Origin: Singulisphaera sp.
GTDB taxonomy: Bacteria > Planctomycetota > Planctomycetia > Isosphaerales > Isosphaeraceae
Length of the DNA: 48,426 nt
Direction of reading: 5' to 3'
Assembly: GCA_027451445.1 (NCBI GenBank)
Contig: DAIDJG010000572.1
Location: 1-48,426, forward strand
A program made the translations under genes and the position numbers. Below the pieces are notes generated by a model, which made no database searches, was not told the origin of the DNA, and worked only from the letters and a program-made list of their open reading frames with translations. This document shows, piece after piece, positions 7,702-15,739 of this stretch (positions are counted from its first letter, which is position 1; every line of letters starts with the position of its first letter).

Positions 7702-8955
7702 ATGATCATCCCCCTGGGAACCGATGCTCCGATCTACCACTGGCCGGTAGTCACCGTCGGAATCATCCTGATCAACATCGCGGCGTTTTTTCTCGTTCCG
7801 CCCGAATCGAACTCGATTACCGTGGAGGAAGACGAAGAGCCGCCCGCCGCTGTGTCGCGCTTCGAAACTTACGCTCTGGCACTCGGTGATGGGGTGCACC
7901 CCGTGCAGTGGCTGACGTGCAACTTCCTCCATTTTGGCATCCTTCACCTCGCGGGCAACATGCTGTTCCTGTGGTCCTTCGGGATCGCGGTCGAGGGGAA
8001 GCTCGGGCCGTTCAAATACCTGGCGGCGTACCTGCTCATTGCCACATTGTTCGGGGCATCGCAGCAGTTGCTCTATCCGCGGAGCGATCATGTCATCCAC
8101 GCCGCCGGGGCGTCGGCCATGGTTTTCGCGCTGCTGGGGATGTGCATGATCTGGGCCCCCAAAAACGAGTTGAACTGCGTGGCCTTCTTCTTCATCGGGT
8201 TCCGGGTCCTCGTCTTCCACTGGGACCTGTCCTATACGGTCGTGGCCCTGTTTTACCTCGCCCAGGAGCTCTTCCACCTGTTCTTCCACGGGTCAATCGG
8301 CATCCCGGTGGTCACCGAGCTGGGCCACCTCTCGGGCGGCTTGTGGGGCTGCCTCTTTGCCGTGGGGATGCTCAAGGCCGGCCTCGTCGATTGCGAAGGG
8401 TGGGACGTGTTCACGCTCGCGTCGAAGCGGCGGGGCCTCGCGAAAGACTGGAAGAAACGCGAAGAGCGGCTCGACCGGCAGAAGCGTTCGCTCCGACGCA
8501 AGCTCCAATCGGACGATGAGACCATCGACGAAAAGAGCGCCGAGGAACGTGCCGCATCGGCGGTCAAGAAAGTCCAGAAGCTCATCGCGATGGGCGACTT
8601 CGCCGGCGCTGTTTCGGCCTACGACAAGTCCGCGCGCACACTCGTCCGCTGGCCGCCGCGAGAGGCTCTCATGGAGCTGATCAAGGCCATGCACGCAGCG
8701 CACGCCGAGGTCGACTCGATCCCCCTGATGCGCCACTACTGCCGCGACTACCCCAACGAGTCTGCGCGAATGCGCTTGAAGCTCGCGCAGGTCCTGATCC
8801 GCGACCGCCAGCGGCCGACGGCCGGCTTGCGTGTGCTCGCCGAGTTCCCCGCCGCCGCGCTCACTCCGGAGCTCGACGCTATTCGGCAGAAGCTGATGAA
8901 GCAGGCGCACGCGATGCAGGAAGACGGCGTGCTGGAGCTCGAAGGCGACGATTAA
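7702..8955 (+). CDS. rhomboid family intramembrane serine protease with C-terminal helical extension
   Basis: A 417-residue protein. The first 230 residues are a six-or-seven-helix rhomboid domain: HLAGNMLFLW gives the HxxxN motif (H82, N86), AAGASAMVFALLG carries the catalytic serine S138 in a GxS context, and ELGHLSGGLWG the catalytic histidine H209. Rhomboids cleave membrane proteins inside the bilayer. Between the first two helices is an acidic periplasmic loop (VEEDEEPP). Residues 240-417 are cytosolic, charged and helical, with pairs of helices that resemble TPR-like repeats (VKKVQKLIAMGDFAGAVSAY), likely for partner binding. The start has GGAG-like sequence (caggag) about 10 bases upstream. 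It is a single gene with ispD following in the same direction after 99 bases. Confidence 0.9.
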   Translation: MIIPLGTDAPIYHWPVVTVGIILINIAAFFLVPPESNSITVEEDEEPPAAVSRFETYALALGDGVHPVQWLTCNFLHFGILHLAGNMLFLWSFGIAVEGKLGPFKYLAAYLLIATLFGASQQLLYPRSDHVIHAAGASAMVFALLGMCMIWAPKNELNCVAFFFIGFRVLVFHWDLSYTVVALFYLAQELFHLFFHGSIGIPVVTELGHLSGGLWGCLFAVGMLKAGLVDCEGWDVFTLASKRRGLAKDWKKREERLDRQKRSLRRKLQSDDETIDEKSAEERAASAVKKVQKLIAMGDFAGAVSAYDKSARTLVRWPPREALMELIKAMHAAHAEVDSIPLMRHYCRDYPNESARMRLKLAQVLIRDRQRPTAGLRVLAEFPAAALTPELDAIRQKLMKQAHAMQEDGVLELEGDD

Positions 8956-8967
8956 CGAGCGAGGACG

Positions 8968-8997
8968 TTGACTTTACCCAGCAACCGGCTCAACAAT
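8968..8997 (+). promoter_or_regulatory. candidate promoter of ispD
   Basis: TTGACT (8968-8973), an 18-base spacer and AACAAT (8992-8997) stand 58 bases before the ispD start codon, after the end of the rhomboid gene. The -10 is a four-of-six match. Confidence 0.4.
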
Positions 8998-9054
8998 TCT
9001 TGCGTGAGTTGTGCTCTTTGAACCCTCCCCCCTGGACGCGAACGGAGGGCAACG

Positions 9055-9834
9055 ATGGACCAGTTTGCCGTGATCCTGCCAGCCGCGGGACGTTCGACGC
9101 GATTCGGCGATCCGAAGCAAAAGAAGATCTACGCCGAGCTCGAAGGTCGCGCCGTCTGGCTGCGGGCCGTCGAGCCATTCGTCAACCGCGACGATGTGGC
9201 GCAGGTGATCCTCGCGATCGCAACCGAGGACCGCGAACTGTTCGAACGCCGGTTCCGCGCGAGTGTCGCGTTTATGAATATTCAAGTGATCGACGGAGGC
9301 GAGGAACGCTCTGATACGATCGCGAAAGCGCTGGAAGTGGTGGACCCCTCCTGCTCGTTCGTTGCCGTCCACGACGCCGCGCGTCCCTGCTTGACCAAAG
9401 AGCTCGTCGATGCCGTCTTCGCCGCCGCCCTCGAACACGACGCTGCGCTCCTCGCCGTGCCGGTCGCCGACACCCTCAAGCGAGCCGATGAAAATCGGTT
9501 CGCCATCGAGACGGTGCCCCGCGCGGGTCTCTACCTCGCACAGACGCCGCAAGTGTTTCGCCGCGAATTGCTGATGAGGGCCTATGCGAACCGTGCGCGA
9601 TTGGCGAACGTGACCGACGACGCGCAGCTCGTTGAAGCCTTGGGCCACCCCTGTGCGCTCGTGGAAAGCTCGCCTATGAACCTCAAGATCACCAGCCAAA
9701 CCGATCTGCGCCTGGCGGCCGCCGTCTTGCAAGCGCTCCCCAAACCGAAACGAGAAGGCCCGCTTCATCCGTTCGCCGACGAACGGGCCATGTGGGACGA
9801 TGTCCCCAAACGGAAACCGTCTGACCTGTTTTGA
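9055..9834 (+). CDS. ispD: 2-C-methyl-D-erythritol 4-phosphate cytidylyltransferase
   Basis: A 259-residue nucleotidyltransferase of the IspD family, which joins CTP and MEP to give CDP-ME in the MEP route to isoprenoids. The N-terminal ILPAAGRSTRFGDPKQKK is the glycine-rich CTP-binding loop with the catalytic Arg and Lys; VHDAARPCLTKELV is the IspD-specific metal-binding signature, and LAQTPQVFRRELL the substrate-binding segment. Length is normal (about 230) plus a 25-residue basic C-terminal tail. GGAGG lies six bases before the ATG. No ispF is adjacent. Confidence 0.92.
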   Translation: MDQFAVILPAAGRSTRFGDPKQKKIYAELEGRAVWLRAVEPFVNRDDVAQVILAIATEDRELFERRFRASVAFMNIQVIDGGEERSDTIAKALEVVDPSCSFVAVHDAARPCLTKELVDAVFAAALEHDAALLAVPVADTLKRADENRFAIETVPRAGLYLAQTPQVFRRELLMRAYANRARLANVTDDAQLVEALGHPCALVESSPMNLKITSQTDLRLAAAVLQALPKPKREGPLHPFADERAMWDDVPKRKPSDLF

Positions 9835-9859
9835 AGAGTTGGTGCCCACAAGACGCCGT

Positions 9860-10456
9860 TCAACTCCGCGAAGCGAAGCGCCGGTGAAGTTGGCTCAAAA
9901 GCGTTTCATCTCCTTCATCCGCTGCTCGAATGGCGACGAGGTATTCATCGCGGACGACGCTCGTTGAGCTGAGTGTTTCTTCGGGCCATTCGATGATGGA
10001 TTCATCGTGACGTTTGAGCCAAATGTTGGCGAGCAAACGAGCCCAGCGCCCGTTTCCGTTGAGGAACGGATGAATCTGGACTGCCCGGTGATGAAGTCGC
10101 ACCGCCGCTTCAAAGCAGTCATCGCCCTGCTGTTCCCAGAAGAAGAGATCGTCGAGCAGTATTTGAACCTGCATGGGCACTTGGTGCCAATCACATCCCA
10201 GGTTCAAGTTCTCGCGGCGGAACTGTCCGGCCCATTTCCACACCTTGCCAAGCATCTGCTTATGAACGCGTTTGATCCATTCAAGTGTAAACGGCGCCTC
10301 ACGGCCTGAGGGTTTCTTGGCGAGATACCTCACGACCGCTTCCCGCATGTTTTCGGCCTCGGCTCGATTGAGTTCCGCCCGCGTGCTGATTCCTTTCTGT
10401 TTCAGTCCTGAGACATCGATGGGCGTTTCGCCAGGCAGCAGGTCCCAACCACTCAC
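9860..10456 (-). CDS. Fic/DOC family protein (toxin, mobile mystery protein B-like)
   Basis: A 198-residue Fic protein. The catalytic motif HPFLNGNGR is intact at residues 129-137, so it should be able to transfer AMP, or another nucleotide moiety, to a protein hydroxyl. The flap region WKWAGQFRRENLNLG precedes it as usual. No inhibitory (S/T)xxxE(G/N) motif is seen in its own sequence; one is present in the upstream partner instead. The start is GTG at 10456, overlapping the TGA of the HTH gene as GTGA, so the two are coupled. The arrangement HTH gene then Fic gene fits the mobile mystery A/B pair found on mobile and defence loci. Confidence 0.88.
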   Translation of the reverse strand: MSGWDLLPGETPIDVSGLKQKGISTRAELNRAEAENMREAVVRYLAKKPSGREAPFTLEWIKRVHKQMLGKVWKWAGQFRRENLNLGCDWHQVPMQVQILLDDLFFWEQQGDDCFEAAVRLHHRAVQIHPFLNGNGRWARLLANIWLKRHDESIIEWPEETLSSTSVVRDEYLVAIRAADEGDETLLSQLHRRFASRS

Positions 10457-10839
10457 ATTTTGCTCCAGAGTCTTCGTTTAGAACCCGCCAAAAGTTCGTG
10501 CACTGTTTGCTCGACCATTGATGCGATCGCCGCATCGTCCACCGCTTGGCCCTCAAGAGCCGAGCTTCCCTGGACGAGGGCGACAAGTTTCTTTGCTTTC
10601 GTCTCGGCCTGGTTCCGCTTCAACTCTCGAGGATCAACCGTGGAGTCGAAACGGAGCCCCAAACCCAGAGACTCGGCAACGGCAATAATGCTCGCGAAGC
10701 TCGCCGACGGATGGCGGCCCGATAAGATGCGCTGCACGGTCGGACGGGAAAGACCGCAGCGTTCTGAAAGCAATTCGTAGCTAAGCCCGAGCTCTCTGCG
10801 TCGTTGGTCCAGTTCCTTGAAAATCGCGGCGCTGTCCAC
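10453..10839 (-). CDS. XRE-family HTH antitoxin with Fic-inhibitory motif
   Basis: A 128-residue protein. Residues 8-62 form an XRE/Cro-type HTH (ELGLSYELLSERCGLSRPTVQRIL). Residues 92-97 read SSALEG, an exact (S/T)xxxE(G/N) motif: in class I Fic systems this glutamate, carried on a small partner, reaches into the Fic active site and blocks ATP binding. So one protein seems to be both the repressor of the locus and the inhibitor of the toxin. The start is GTG 10839 with GGGAGAGAG upstream. It is the first gene of the two-gene operon and is controlled by a promoter containing two dyads. Confidence 0.82.
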   Translation of the reverse strand: MDSAAIFKELDQRRRELGLSYELLSERCGLSRPTVQRILSGRHPSASFASIIAVAESLGLGLRFDSTVDPRELKRNQAETKAKKLVALVQGSSALEGQAVDDAAIASMVEQTVHELLAGSKRRLWSKM

Positions 10840-10877
10840 GAGCTCTCTCCCAACCAGGCGGTTTAATCTCCTCGTTC

Positions 10878-10926
10878 AGTATCATTGATGATACAGTTTT
10901 CGTCAACCTTGGCATCGTTTACGATG
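10878..10926 (-). promoter_or_regulatory. promoter with two operator dyads of the HTH-Fic operon
   Basis: Leftward promoter: TTGACG (10901-10906), 17-base spacer, GATACT (10878-10883). A perfect dyad GTATCAT-TG-ATGATAC (10879-10894) covers the -10 and spacer, and a second perfect dyad CATCGT-TT-ACGATG (10913-10926) lies just upstream of the -35. Both contain ATC(A/G)T-NN-A(C/T)GAT and their centres are 33 bases, about three helix turns, apart. They are the obvious autoregulation sites of the HTH antitoxin. Confidence 0.65.
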
Positions 10927-10956
10927 TGATTTCTGTGATCGGATGTCGCGCCAGAA

Positions 10957-12090
10957 TCAATGACGTGAAATCGCTCCGTCCTTCGCGGGTTGCGTGGTCG
11001 ACGGAAGGACCGTGAGTTCTGAAGCTGGTGCCTTGGGCAAATCACGCCGGGCGGACACGACGATCCATTCCGTGTCGATCCCGTCGAGTTGGAACCGCAT
11101 CAACTCGAGTCGCAGCTTGGTCGGCGGGTCACCCGACGAGGCGAGCTTGTCATGAGCGGTTACATCGACTTGCGTTCGAAGGAGACGGTAGGGGCCGTCG
11201 GACTTCAGGGTAAGGAACGGGCGTTTGAGCAAGGCATTCCAGGTGTCGCGGTGATCAGCGTAATCGAAGGCGACGGCCCGCTCGGTGTCGGCGAGAGGCG
11301 GTTTCGCGTCCTCGACGAGCTGGCGATAGGTCGGCAAGAGCTTTCGAGGCGCCAGTGCCCCTTCTTTCAGCTTGATCATGCTCTTGGCCAAGCCTTCGGC
11401 GGCGTCAAAGAGTTCATCGGGGCTGCCGCTCGCGATCTTCTTCGCGATATCGTCATGCTCGGCCTTCGTCTTGGGATCTTCCAGGACGTCGAGCAGCTCG
11501 GCCGCAGCCCCCATGGCGTTTCGAGGGGTGAACCGGCCGGTTTCGGGGTCGTAGACGTATTTCTTGTCGACTTGTGCATTGAAGTCCGCTAGGGGGGCAA
11601 ATGAACCCTGGATCCGCACGTTGCGTGCGGTGTCGCGCTTGGGCGTACCGAACGAACGGATCGCCGGCGGCTCGTCGACCGTGCTCAGCTTCTTCAGGGC
11701 TTCTGCGTCCCCGTCGACGATCGCTTTGAGGAAGCGGTAGGCGGCTGCCTCAGCCCGGTCGGACGGGGTGGGATCGAGCCAGGCCTTGATCCTGGGCAAC
11801 GCAACGAGCACACCTACCCCCGTCACCAGCAACAAGCCCAGCACGCCGAGGACAATTTTCCAGCCGCGTCGCCGGCGCGGAGCGGGCTCGGTCGGCACGA
11901 AGACCGACTCCGACGAGGCCGCGCGGGTCGGGCCGGACAACGTTGCAGGAGCCGGCGCCTCCTCGACGACGACCGTCGCGGGGACCTTTTGCTTCGTACC
12001 GCACTTCGGGCAGTCGATCGCCCGGCCCGCCTGGTCGTCGGATGTCACGAACGCGGTCCGGCAGGAAGCGCAGCGCAACCGAATGCTCAT
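10957..12090 (-). CDS. zinc-ribbon, single-membrane-span protein of unknown function
   Basis: A 377-residue protein, not recognised beyond its layout. It begins with a zinc-ribbon finger (CASC...CPKC, residues 7-30, of the MJ0042-like type common in planctomycetes), then a Pro/Ala-rich linker, a membrane span near residues 79-100 (WKIVLGVLGLLLVTGVGVLV) and a folded domain of about 270 residues on the far side that starts with RAEAAAYRFLKAIVDGDAEAL, a pattern of NTF2-like or DUF4878-like domains. The start ATG 12090 overlaps the stop of the upstream gene as ATGA, so the two proteins are coupled. The ORF extends further upstream only as a shadow of that gene. Confidence 0.7.
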   Translation of the reverse strand: MSIRLRCASCRTAFVTSDDQAGRAIDCPKCGTKQKVPATVVVEEAPAPATLSGPTRAASSESVFVPTEPAPRRRRGWKIVLGVLGLLLVTGVGVLVALPRIKAWLDPTPSDRAEAAAYRFLKAIVDGDAEALKKLSTVDEPPAIRSFGTPKRDTARNVRIQGSFAPLADFNAQVDKKYVYDPETGRFTPRNAMGAAAELLDVLEDPKTKAEHDDIAKKIASGSPDELFDAAEGLAKSMIKLKEGALAPRKLLPTYRQLVEDAKPPLADTERAVAFDYADHRDTWNALLKRPFLTLKSDGPYRLLRTQVDVTAHDKLASSGDPPTKLRLELMRFQLDGIDTEWIVVSARRDLPKAPASELTVLPSTTQPAKDGAISRH

Positions 12091-13025
12091 GGGGTGGCCT
12101 CGGAATCGGGTGTCGGGATCGCGACGGTCGATTGGCAGCGCGGGCACGTCCCCGTAGTGCCCTGAAACGAACGGCCACACTGCGGACAAAGCCCGGCGCT
12201 CTTCCTCAGTTTAGCAAGCGCGGCGCGCAATTTCGCGCCCTCGGTGGTGTCCGCGAAGCTGTCGGCCACGCGCTCGGCAAGCGCTGCGGTCTCCGGGCTC
12301 ACCGCCCCCGCGCGGACTCGTGTCTGGATCAGACCGTAGAGCCAGTGGACCAGCTCGGCGTCGAGGTCGTGAAGCGGCTCGCCGCGGAGGTGTTCCGTGA
12401 GGGCATCGCGTGCGTCGATCGCGGCCTTGGCGTTGCCTGCGGCCCGGGCGCGGTCGAGCTCTTGCTGGAGTGCATCGATCACGGCCTGTCGCGCCTCCGC
12501 GAGCTCATCGGCGAGCCGGGCTCGCTCGGGCGAGCCGGCGAAATCGCGCGCGAAAGCGACAACCAAGCGTTCGGCCTGTCCCCAGCGCCCGGCCTCGATC
12601 GCCTTGCGCGCCGCCGACGCGGCCGCTTCCGCGGGGCTCGGCGCGTGTGACACGACCGGACCACGTTCGAGCGCCGAGGCCAGGCGATTCAACGCGGGAA
12701 CCATGTGCTGCTCGATCAAATCAGCCGTCCGTTCATTGGCCTCGACGCCGTCGATCACCACGTCGATCAGCTCGGCGCTCGTGCGGAGAAGGTGCCCGAT
12801 GACCCACGCGGCGAGCGTCGCGCCGCCGATTGTCATGAGCGCCATGACGCCCATGATACGCCGTTCACTCCAGGTGAACCTGGCATCGGACAATAACGGT
12901 TGCGCCTGATCGAGGAACAGCGAGACGCCGAGGGAAAAGATCCCGAAGCGCACCAAAGGCGCCATCCGGACCAGCATGACGCGTGCGTCACGCAGGGCAT
13001 AGTATCGGGATTGCGGTCGACGCAT
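12087..13025 (-). CDS. membrane protein with C-terminal zinc ribbon, unknown function
   Basis: A 312-residue protein of unknown family. Two hydrophobic spans lie near residues 22-40 and 55-80; then comes a long Ala/Arg/Glu-rich helical region (about 110-270) that looks like a coiled coil or TPR-like array, and a C-terminal zinc ribbon CPQC...CPRC (about 285-303). The start at 13025 (MRRPQSR) is preferred over the upstream frame, which is not protein-like. It is the first gene of a two-gene unit with the next zinc-ribbon membrane protein (ATGA overlap). The complementary placing of the ribbons, at the end of one protein and the beginning of the other, suggests they meet in the cytosol; this is inference. 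Confidence 0.65.
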   Translation of the reverse strand: MRRPQSRYYALRDARVMLVRMAPLVRFGIFSLGVSLFLDQAQPLLSDARFTWSERRIMGVMALMTIGGATLAAWVIGHLLRTSAELIDVVIDGVEANERTADLIEQHMVPALNRLASALERGPVVSHAPSPAEAAASAARKAIEAGRWGQAERLVVAFARDFAGSPERARLADELAEARQAVIDALQQELDRARAAGNAKAAIDARDALTEHLRGEPLHDLDAELVHWLYGLIQTRVRAGAVSPETAALAERVADSFADTTEGAKLRAALAKLRKSAGLCPQCGRSFQGTTGTCPRCQSTVAIPTPDSEATP

Positions 13026-13224
13026 GATGCGAGCACCAACGATGCGCGATCGGTCGGGTTTGAGAACAGACGCCCGCGCGGATCTCGCCCCATTATGCCC
13101 GCAAAGCCGGATAACGGCTATCGAGAGGGAAAGTAATGGCGGACAGGGAGGCGGTGATCGGAGCACGATCGTTCGCCCGCCCGCATCGGCCCTCCGGCCC
13201 CTGCTCTCCCGTTTCGCCTAAAGT

Positions 13225-13413
13225 TCACCCCGGGCCCTGACCGTGGCCGCCTCTGCTTTCACGCCCGCGAGAAACAGGCTGGCCAGCGTGATCTGGGGCA
13301 TCGCTCGATATCGCGTCCCGATCATCCGGCGAAGCCACTTCGTCCGCCGACGCCTTGACGGTATCCGGTCCTGTCTTGGCCTGGTGCGGTGACACCGCAC
13401 AAGATCCGCTCAT
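13225..13413 (-). other. in-frame continuation after UGA (possible selenoprotein C-terminus)
   Basis: The frame of the 29-aa peptide gene continues past its TGA (13414-13416) for 62 codons to a second TGA at 13225-13227. The first residues after the stop are MSGSCAV, so the joined sequence would read GVPT-(UGA)-MSGSC, a place where a Cys or Sec close to another Cys makes chemical sense. The rest is hydrophilic and probably disordered. The alternative is a separate ORF starting at ATG 13413, or plain non-coding sequence. Confidence 0.35.
13384..13400 (-). promoter_or_regulatory. SECIS-like hairpin after the UGA codon
   Basis: Read leftwards, 13 bases after the TGA comes a perfect 7-bp stem GTGCGGT/ACCGCAC closing a 3-base loop GTC. 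The first loop base is G, and 20 bases lie between the UGA and it. Bacterial SECIS elements are described as a stem-loop directly behind the UGA with a G at the start of the loop about 16-37 bases away, so the geometry fits. Confidence 0.35.
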
Positions 13414-13503
13414 TCAGGTAGGCACTCCCATGCGAGGCAAGACCCAGCGGTTGAGCACAAACCAAAGCGCCACCACCGCGAGGGGCAGAAGGAATTCCTG
13501 CAT
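13414..13503 (-). CDS. small single-span membrane peptide (29 aa to UGA)
   Basis: A short gene, ATG 13503 to TGA 13414. AAGGAG lies seven to eight bases upstream, an almost ideal ribosome binding site, and a strong promoter box is 73 bases upstream. The peptide is a single membrane span followed by a basic turn: LLPLAVVALWFVLNRW then VLPRMGVPT. It resembles short membrane peptides seen next to thiol or metal redox genes, but I cannot name the family. Because it shares its promoter type with the DUF4395 and RND operons it probably belongs to the same response. The frame goes on after the stop; see the entry for the continuation. Confidence 0.6.
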   Translation of the reverse strand: MQEFLLPLAVVALWFVLNRWVLPRMGVPT

Positions 13504-13575
13504 CACCGCTCTCCTTCTCATGACCGTGGAACCCTCTCGGGCCGCTATGCTTATGTGGGACTAAATTCCTGGTTT

Positions 13576-13604
13576 ACTATATTCCCGACTTATTATGGGG
13601 TCAA
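13576..13604 (-). promoter_or_regulatory. regulon promoter box A
   Basis: Leftward TTGACC (13599-13604), 17-base spacer, TATAGT (13576-13581), 73 bases before the 29-aa peptide gene. It is one of three boxes with the same -35, -10 and spacing, and shares spacer positions with the others (AT at spacer positions 3-4, A at 9, T at 11). Confidence 0.7.
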
Positions 13605-13605
13605 G

Positions 13606-14089
13606 CCAGGGGCCTCGCTCGCCCGATAATGAGGAAGGGATCGGGAGAACCGGTCGGGCGGATGATAACGGACGTTCGCGTGAGGCCGGGATGCTGCTCG
13701 GCGTGGGCATTCAATCTGGCGTCGGCCCGCGCTCGTCCGGCGACCTCGAAGTGACGGTGATCCGGTGCATCATGCCGCGGCGCGGCGAAGCGAACACGTG
13801 CGGACGGCGACTCCGTGGATACGACTGGGGTCGCTTCGCCGGTTGCGGCCAGTCGATCTGAGTCTTGCGGGCTCCTGGTTCGGCCTGGGCGAATGCGTCG
13901 GGCGACGACGGAAGTCTCAATCCTGCATCCCGCCGGCCGCGGGAGAGGGGCTTCACGCGGCGATTGTACCAGGAGCCGAGGCCCGGGGTACGGGCGATGA
14001 CGATCGTCACCTCTCGACCGACACGGGAATGATTCCACTGGGACGCGCGACGGATCGGGCCGGCGTCTATGGGAGACAGGAGTGAAGCG
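13606..14089. other. 484-base intergenic region before tolC-like gene
   Basis: No frame reads like a protein on either strand. It separates the leftward box A promoter from the rightward TolC gene and must contain the TolC promoter, but I see no clear -35/-10 pair. Confidence 0.4.
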
Positions 14090-15640
14090 ATGGCGATCGT
14101 TGGCCTTCATCCGGGATGGTTACTGGCCCTCGCCCTTGTGGACCAGACGGCCCCGTCCGGCAGGGGAGTCTCGCAACCACTTCCACCGCCTCCCGTCAAC
14201 CAGCCGGCGCTTCCGAAACCCTTGCCGTACCGCGGAGGGACTTCGCTCTCGGAAAGCGACGGCTCGCGGGCGAGCCCGTCGGGATCGCCGCCCGCTACCG
14301 AGCCTGTTCGAATGCCGGCGGGCACGGTGGCACGGACCGAACACCCATCGCCGGACCCGCGTCAACCCTCTGTCACATCCGGGGTCGGTCTGACCACACT
14401 GATCGGCATGGCCCTGGAATCGAACCCGGACCTCCGCTCGGCCTCGGAACGGGTGCAGATCGCCGATGCGACGCTCGCGCGGGCTCGCGCAGAGTTCTTC
14501 CCGACGCTCTCCGTAGCGGAAGCTTTTTTGGATACGAATATCGCCGGACTGGCTTTCTTCCTGGAAGTCAATCAAAGGCGGTTCAGCCTTAACCAGAATG
14601 TCAATAACCCCGGGTTCGTCAACAATTTCAGCACGTTCGTAACGCTTCAGCAGAACGTCTATGCGGGGGGACGGCGGAGCGCCGAAGTGCTCTCAGCCGA
14701 AGAGCAACGCGCGGGTGCACGATTCGCCCTGGAAGCCGCCAGGAACGAACTCGTCTACCGGGTGGCCGAGGCGTTCTACCGCCTGCTCCAGGCCCGGGAC
14801 CTCGTGGCGAGCCGATCGGCCGCCGTGCACCAGGTCGAACGCCATCTCGACCTGGTCCGGTCCCGCTACGAGAACGGTACAGCCGTCCGGTCCGACGTCT
14901 TGACCGTCGAGGTGCGCCAGGCCGAGGTCCGTGAAGGGCTGATCACCGCGTCCAACCAGCTCGAGCTCGCGTGGGCGGTGCTCGAGAACGTGACGGGATG
15001 TCGCCTTCCGCACGTGCTCCCCGAACGCGACGAGCCGGCTCCCTGGTCGGGGCATGTCGGCGCCGTCGAGGCGGCGATCGCGGAGGCGGTGGCCCAGCGG
15101 CCGGAACTGGGAACCTCGTTGAGCGAGACTCGCGGGGCCGCACACGACGTGGAGGCGACCCGGGCTGGGAAACGGCCGCGCGTAGATTTTATCGGCAACT
15201 TCAGCACGTTCGACATCAACGCCGGCAGTGGAGGTAATGGCCTCTTCGTCGGGCTGATCGCGTCCGTGAATTTGTTCGACGGGCACAGGACCAAGGCGCA
15301 GGTGTCTCGAGCTTCGGCCAGGGTTCGCGAGCTTCAAGCCCGGCACCAGCGCCTGCTCATGGACATCGAACTGGAAGTGCGCCGGGCTTACCTGGCGCTT
15401 CAGGACGCCGAGGGACGACTCCAGGTGGCCGGCCGCGCCATCGCCCAGGCGAATGAGAGCGTCCGCGAGATCGAGAACCGTTACGAGGACCAGAAGGCAA
15501 CCATCACACAGTTGGTGGACGCCCAGGTTGCGGCGACGAACGCCCGGATCCGCCGCTCCAACGCGGCGGCCGAAGTGGAGATCGCACGCGCTGGGTTGGA
15601 ACGGGTCGTCGGGCGGCTTACGCAGATCCTTGCGCAGTGA
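14090..15640 (+). CDS. TolC family outer-membrane efflux channel
   Basis: A 516-residue outer-membrane factor. After a short hydrophobic N-terminus (LLALALVDQ, weak signal peptide) comes a Pro-rich linker to about residue 95, then two OEP repeats, each with a long helix pair and a strand pair: ALESNPDLRSASERVQIADATLARARAEFFPTL-type helix starts, FVTLQQNVYAGGRR, and the second copy ending with NRYEDQKATITQLVDAQ. Such proteins form a trimeric tunnel through the outer membrane and periplasm. The start at ATG 14090 has AGGAG eight bases upstream; an in-frame ATG at 14069 is less likely. It lies near the RND pump and adaptor genes but on the opposite strand, and is the natural outer-membrane partner for them. 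Confidence 0.88.
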   Translation: MAIVGLHPGWLLALALVDQTAPSGRGVSQPLPPPPVNQPALPKPLPYRGGTSLSESDGSRASPSGSPPATEPVRMPAGTVARTEHPSPDPRQPSVTSGVGLTTLIGMALESNPDLRSASERVQIADATLARARAEFFPTLSVAEAFLDTNIAGLAFFLEVNQRRFSLNQNVNNPGFVNNFSTFVTLQQNVYAGGRRSAEVLSAEEQRAGARFALEAARNELVYRVAEAFYRLLQARDLVASRSAAVHQVERHLDLVRSRYENGTAVRSDVLTVEVRQAEVREGLITASNQLELAWAVLENVTGCRLPHVLPERDEPAPWSGHVGAVEAAIAEAVAQRPELGTSLSETRGAAHDVEATRAGKRPRVDFIGNFSTFDINAGSGGNGLFVGLIASVNLFDGHRTKAQVSRASARVRELQARHQRLLMDIELEVRRAYLALQDAEGRLQVAGRAIAQANESVREIENRYEDQKATITQLVDAQVAATNARIRRSNAAAEVEIARAGLERVVGRLTQILAQ

Positions 15641-15739
15641 GGAATGCTTTATCGTCGAGGCCCGTCGCGCGCGGCTCCTACGCCCGCGCGCCGATTTGGA
15701 AGCAGTGGCCGGGGTCGTGCGTCTGGGGTCGCCATGCAC

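Noticed and set aside
7642-8289. Long leftward frame with acidic protein opposite the rhomboid gene
   Set aside because: Antisense shadow caused by high GC; the rhomboid frame has catalytic motifs and membrane spans.
13601-14110. Leftward 169-codon frame before the TolC gene
   Set aside because: Arg/Pro-rich shadow-like sequence that runs into the TolC start; no motifs.
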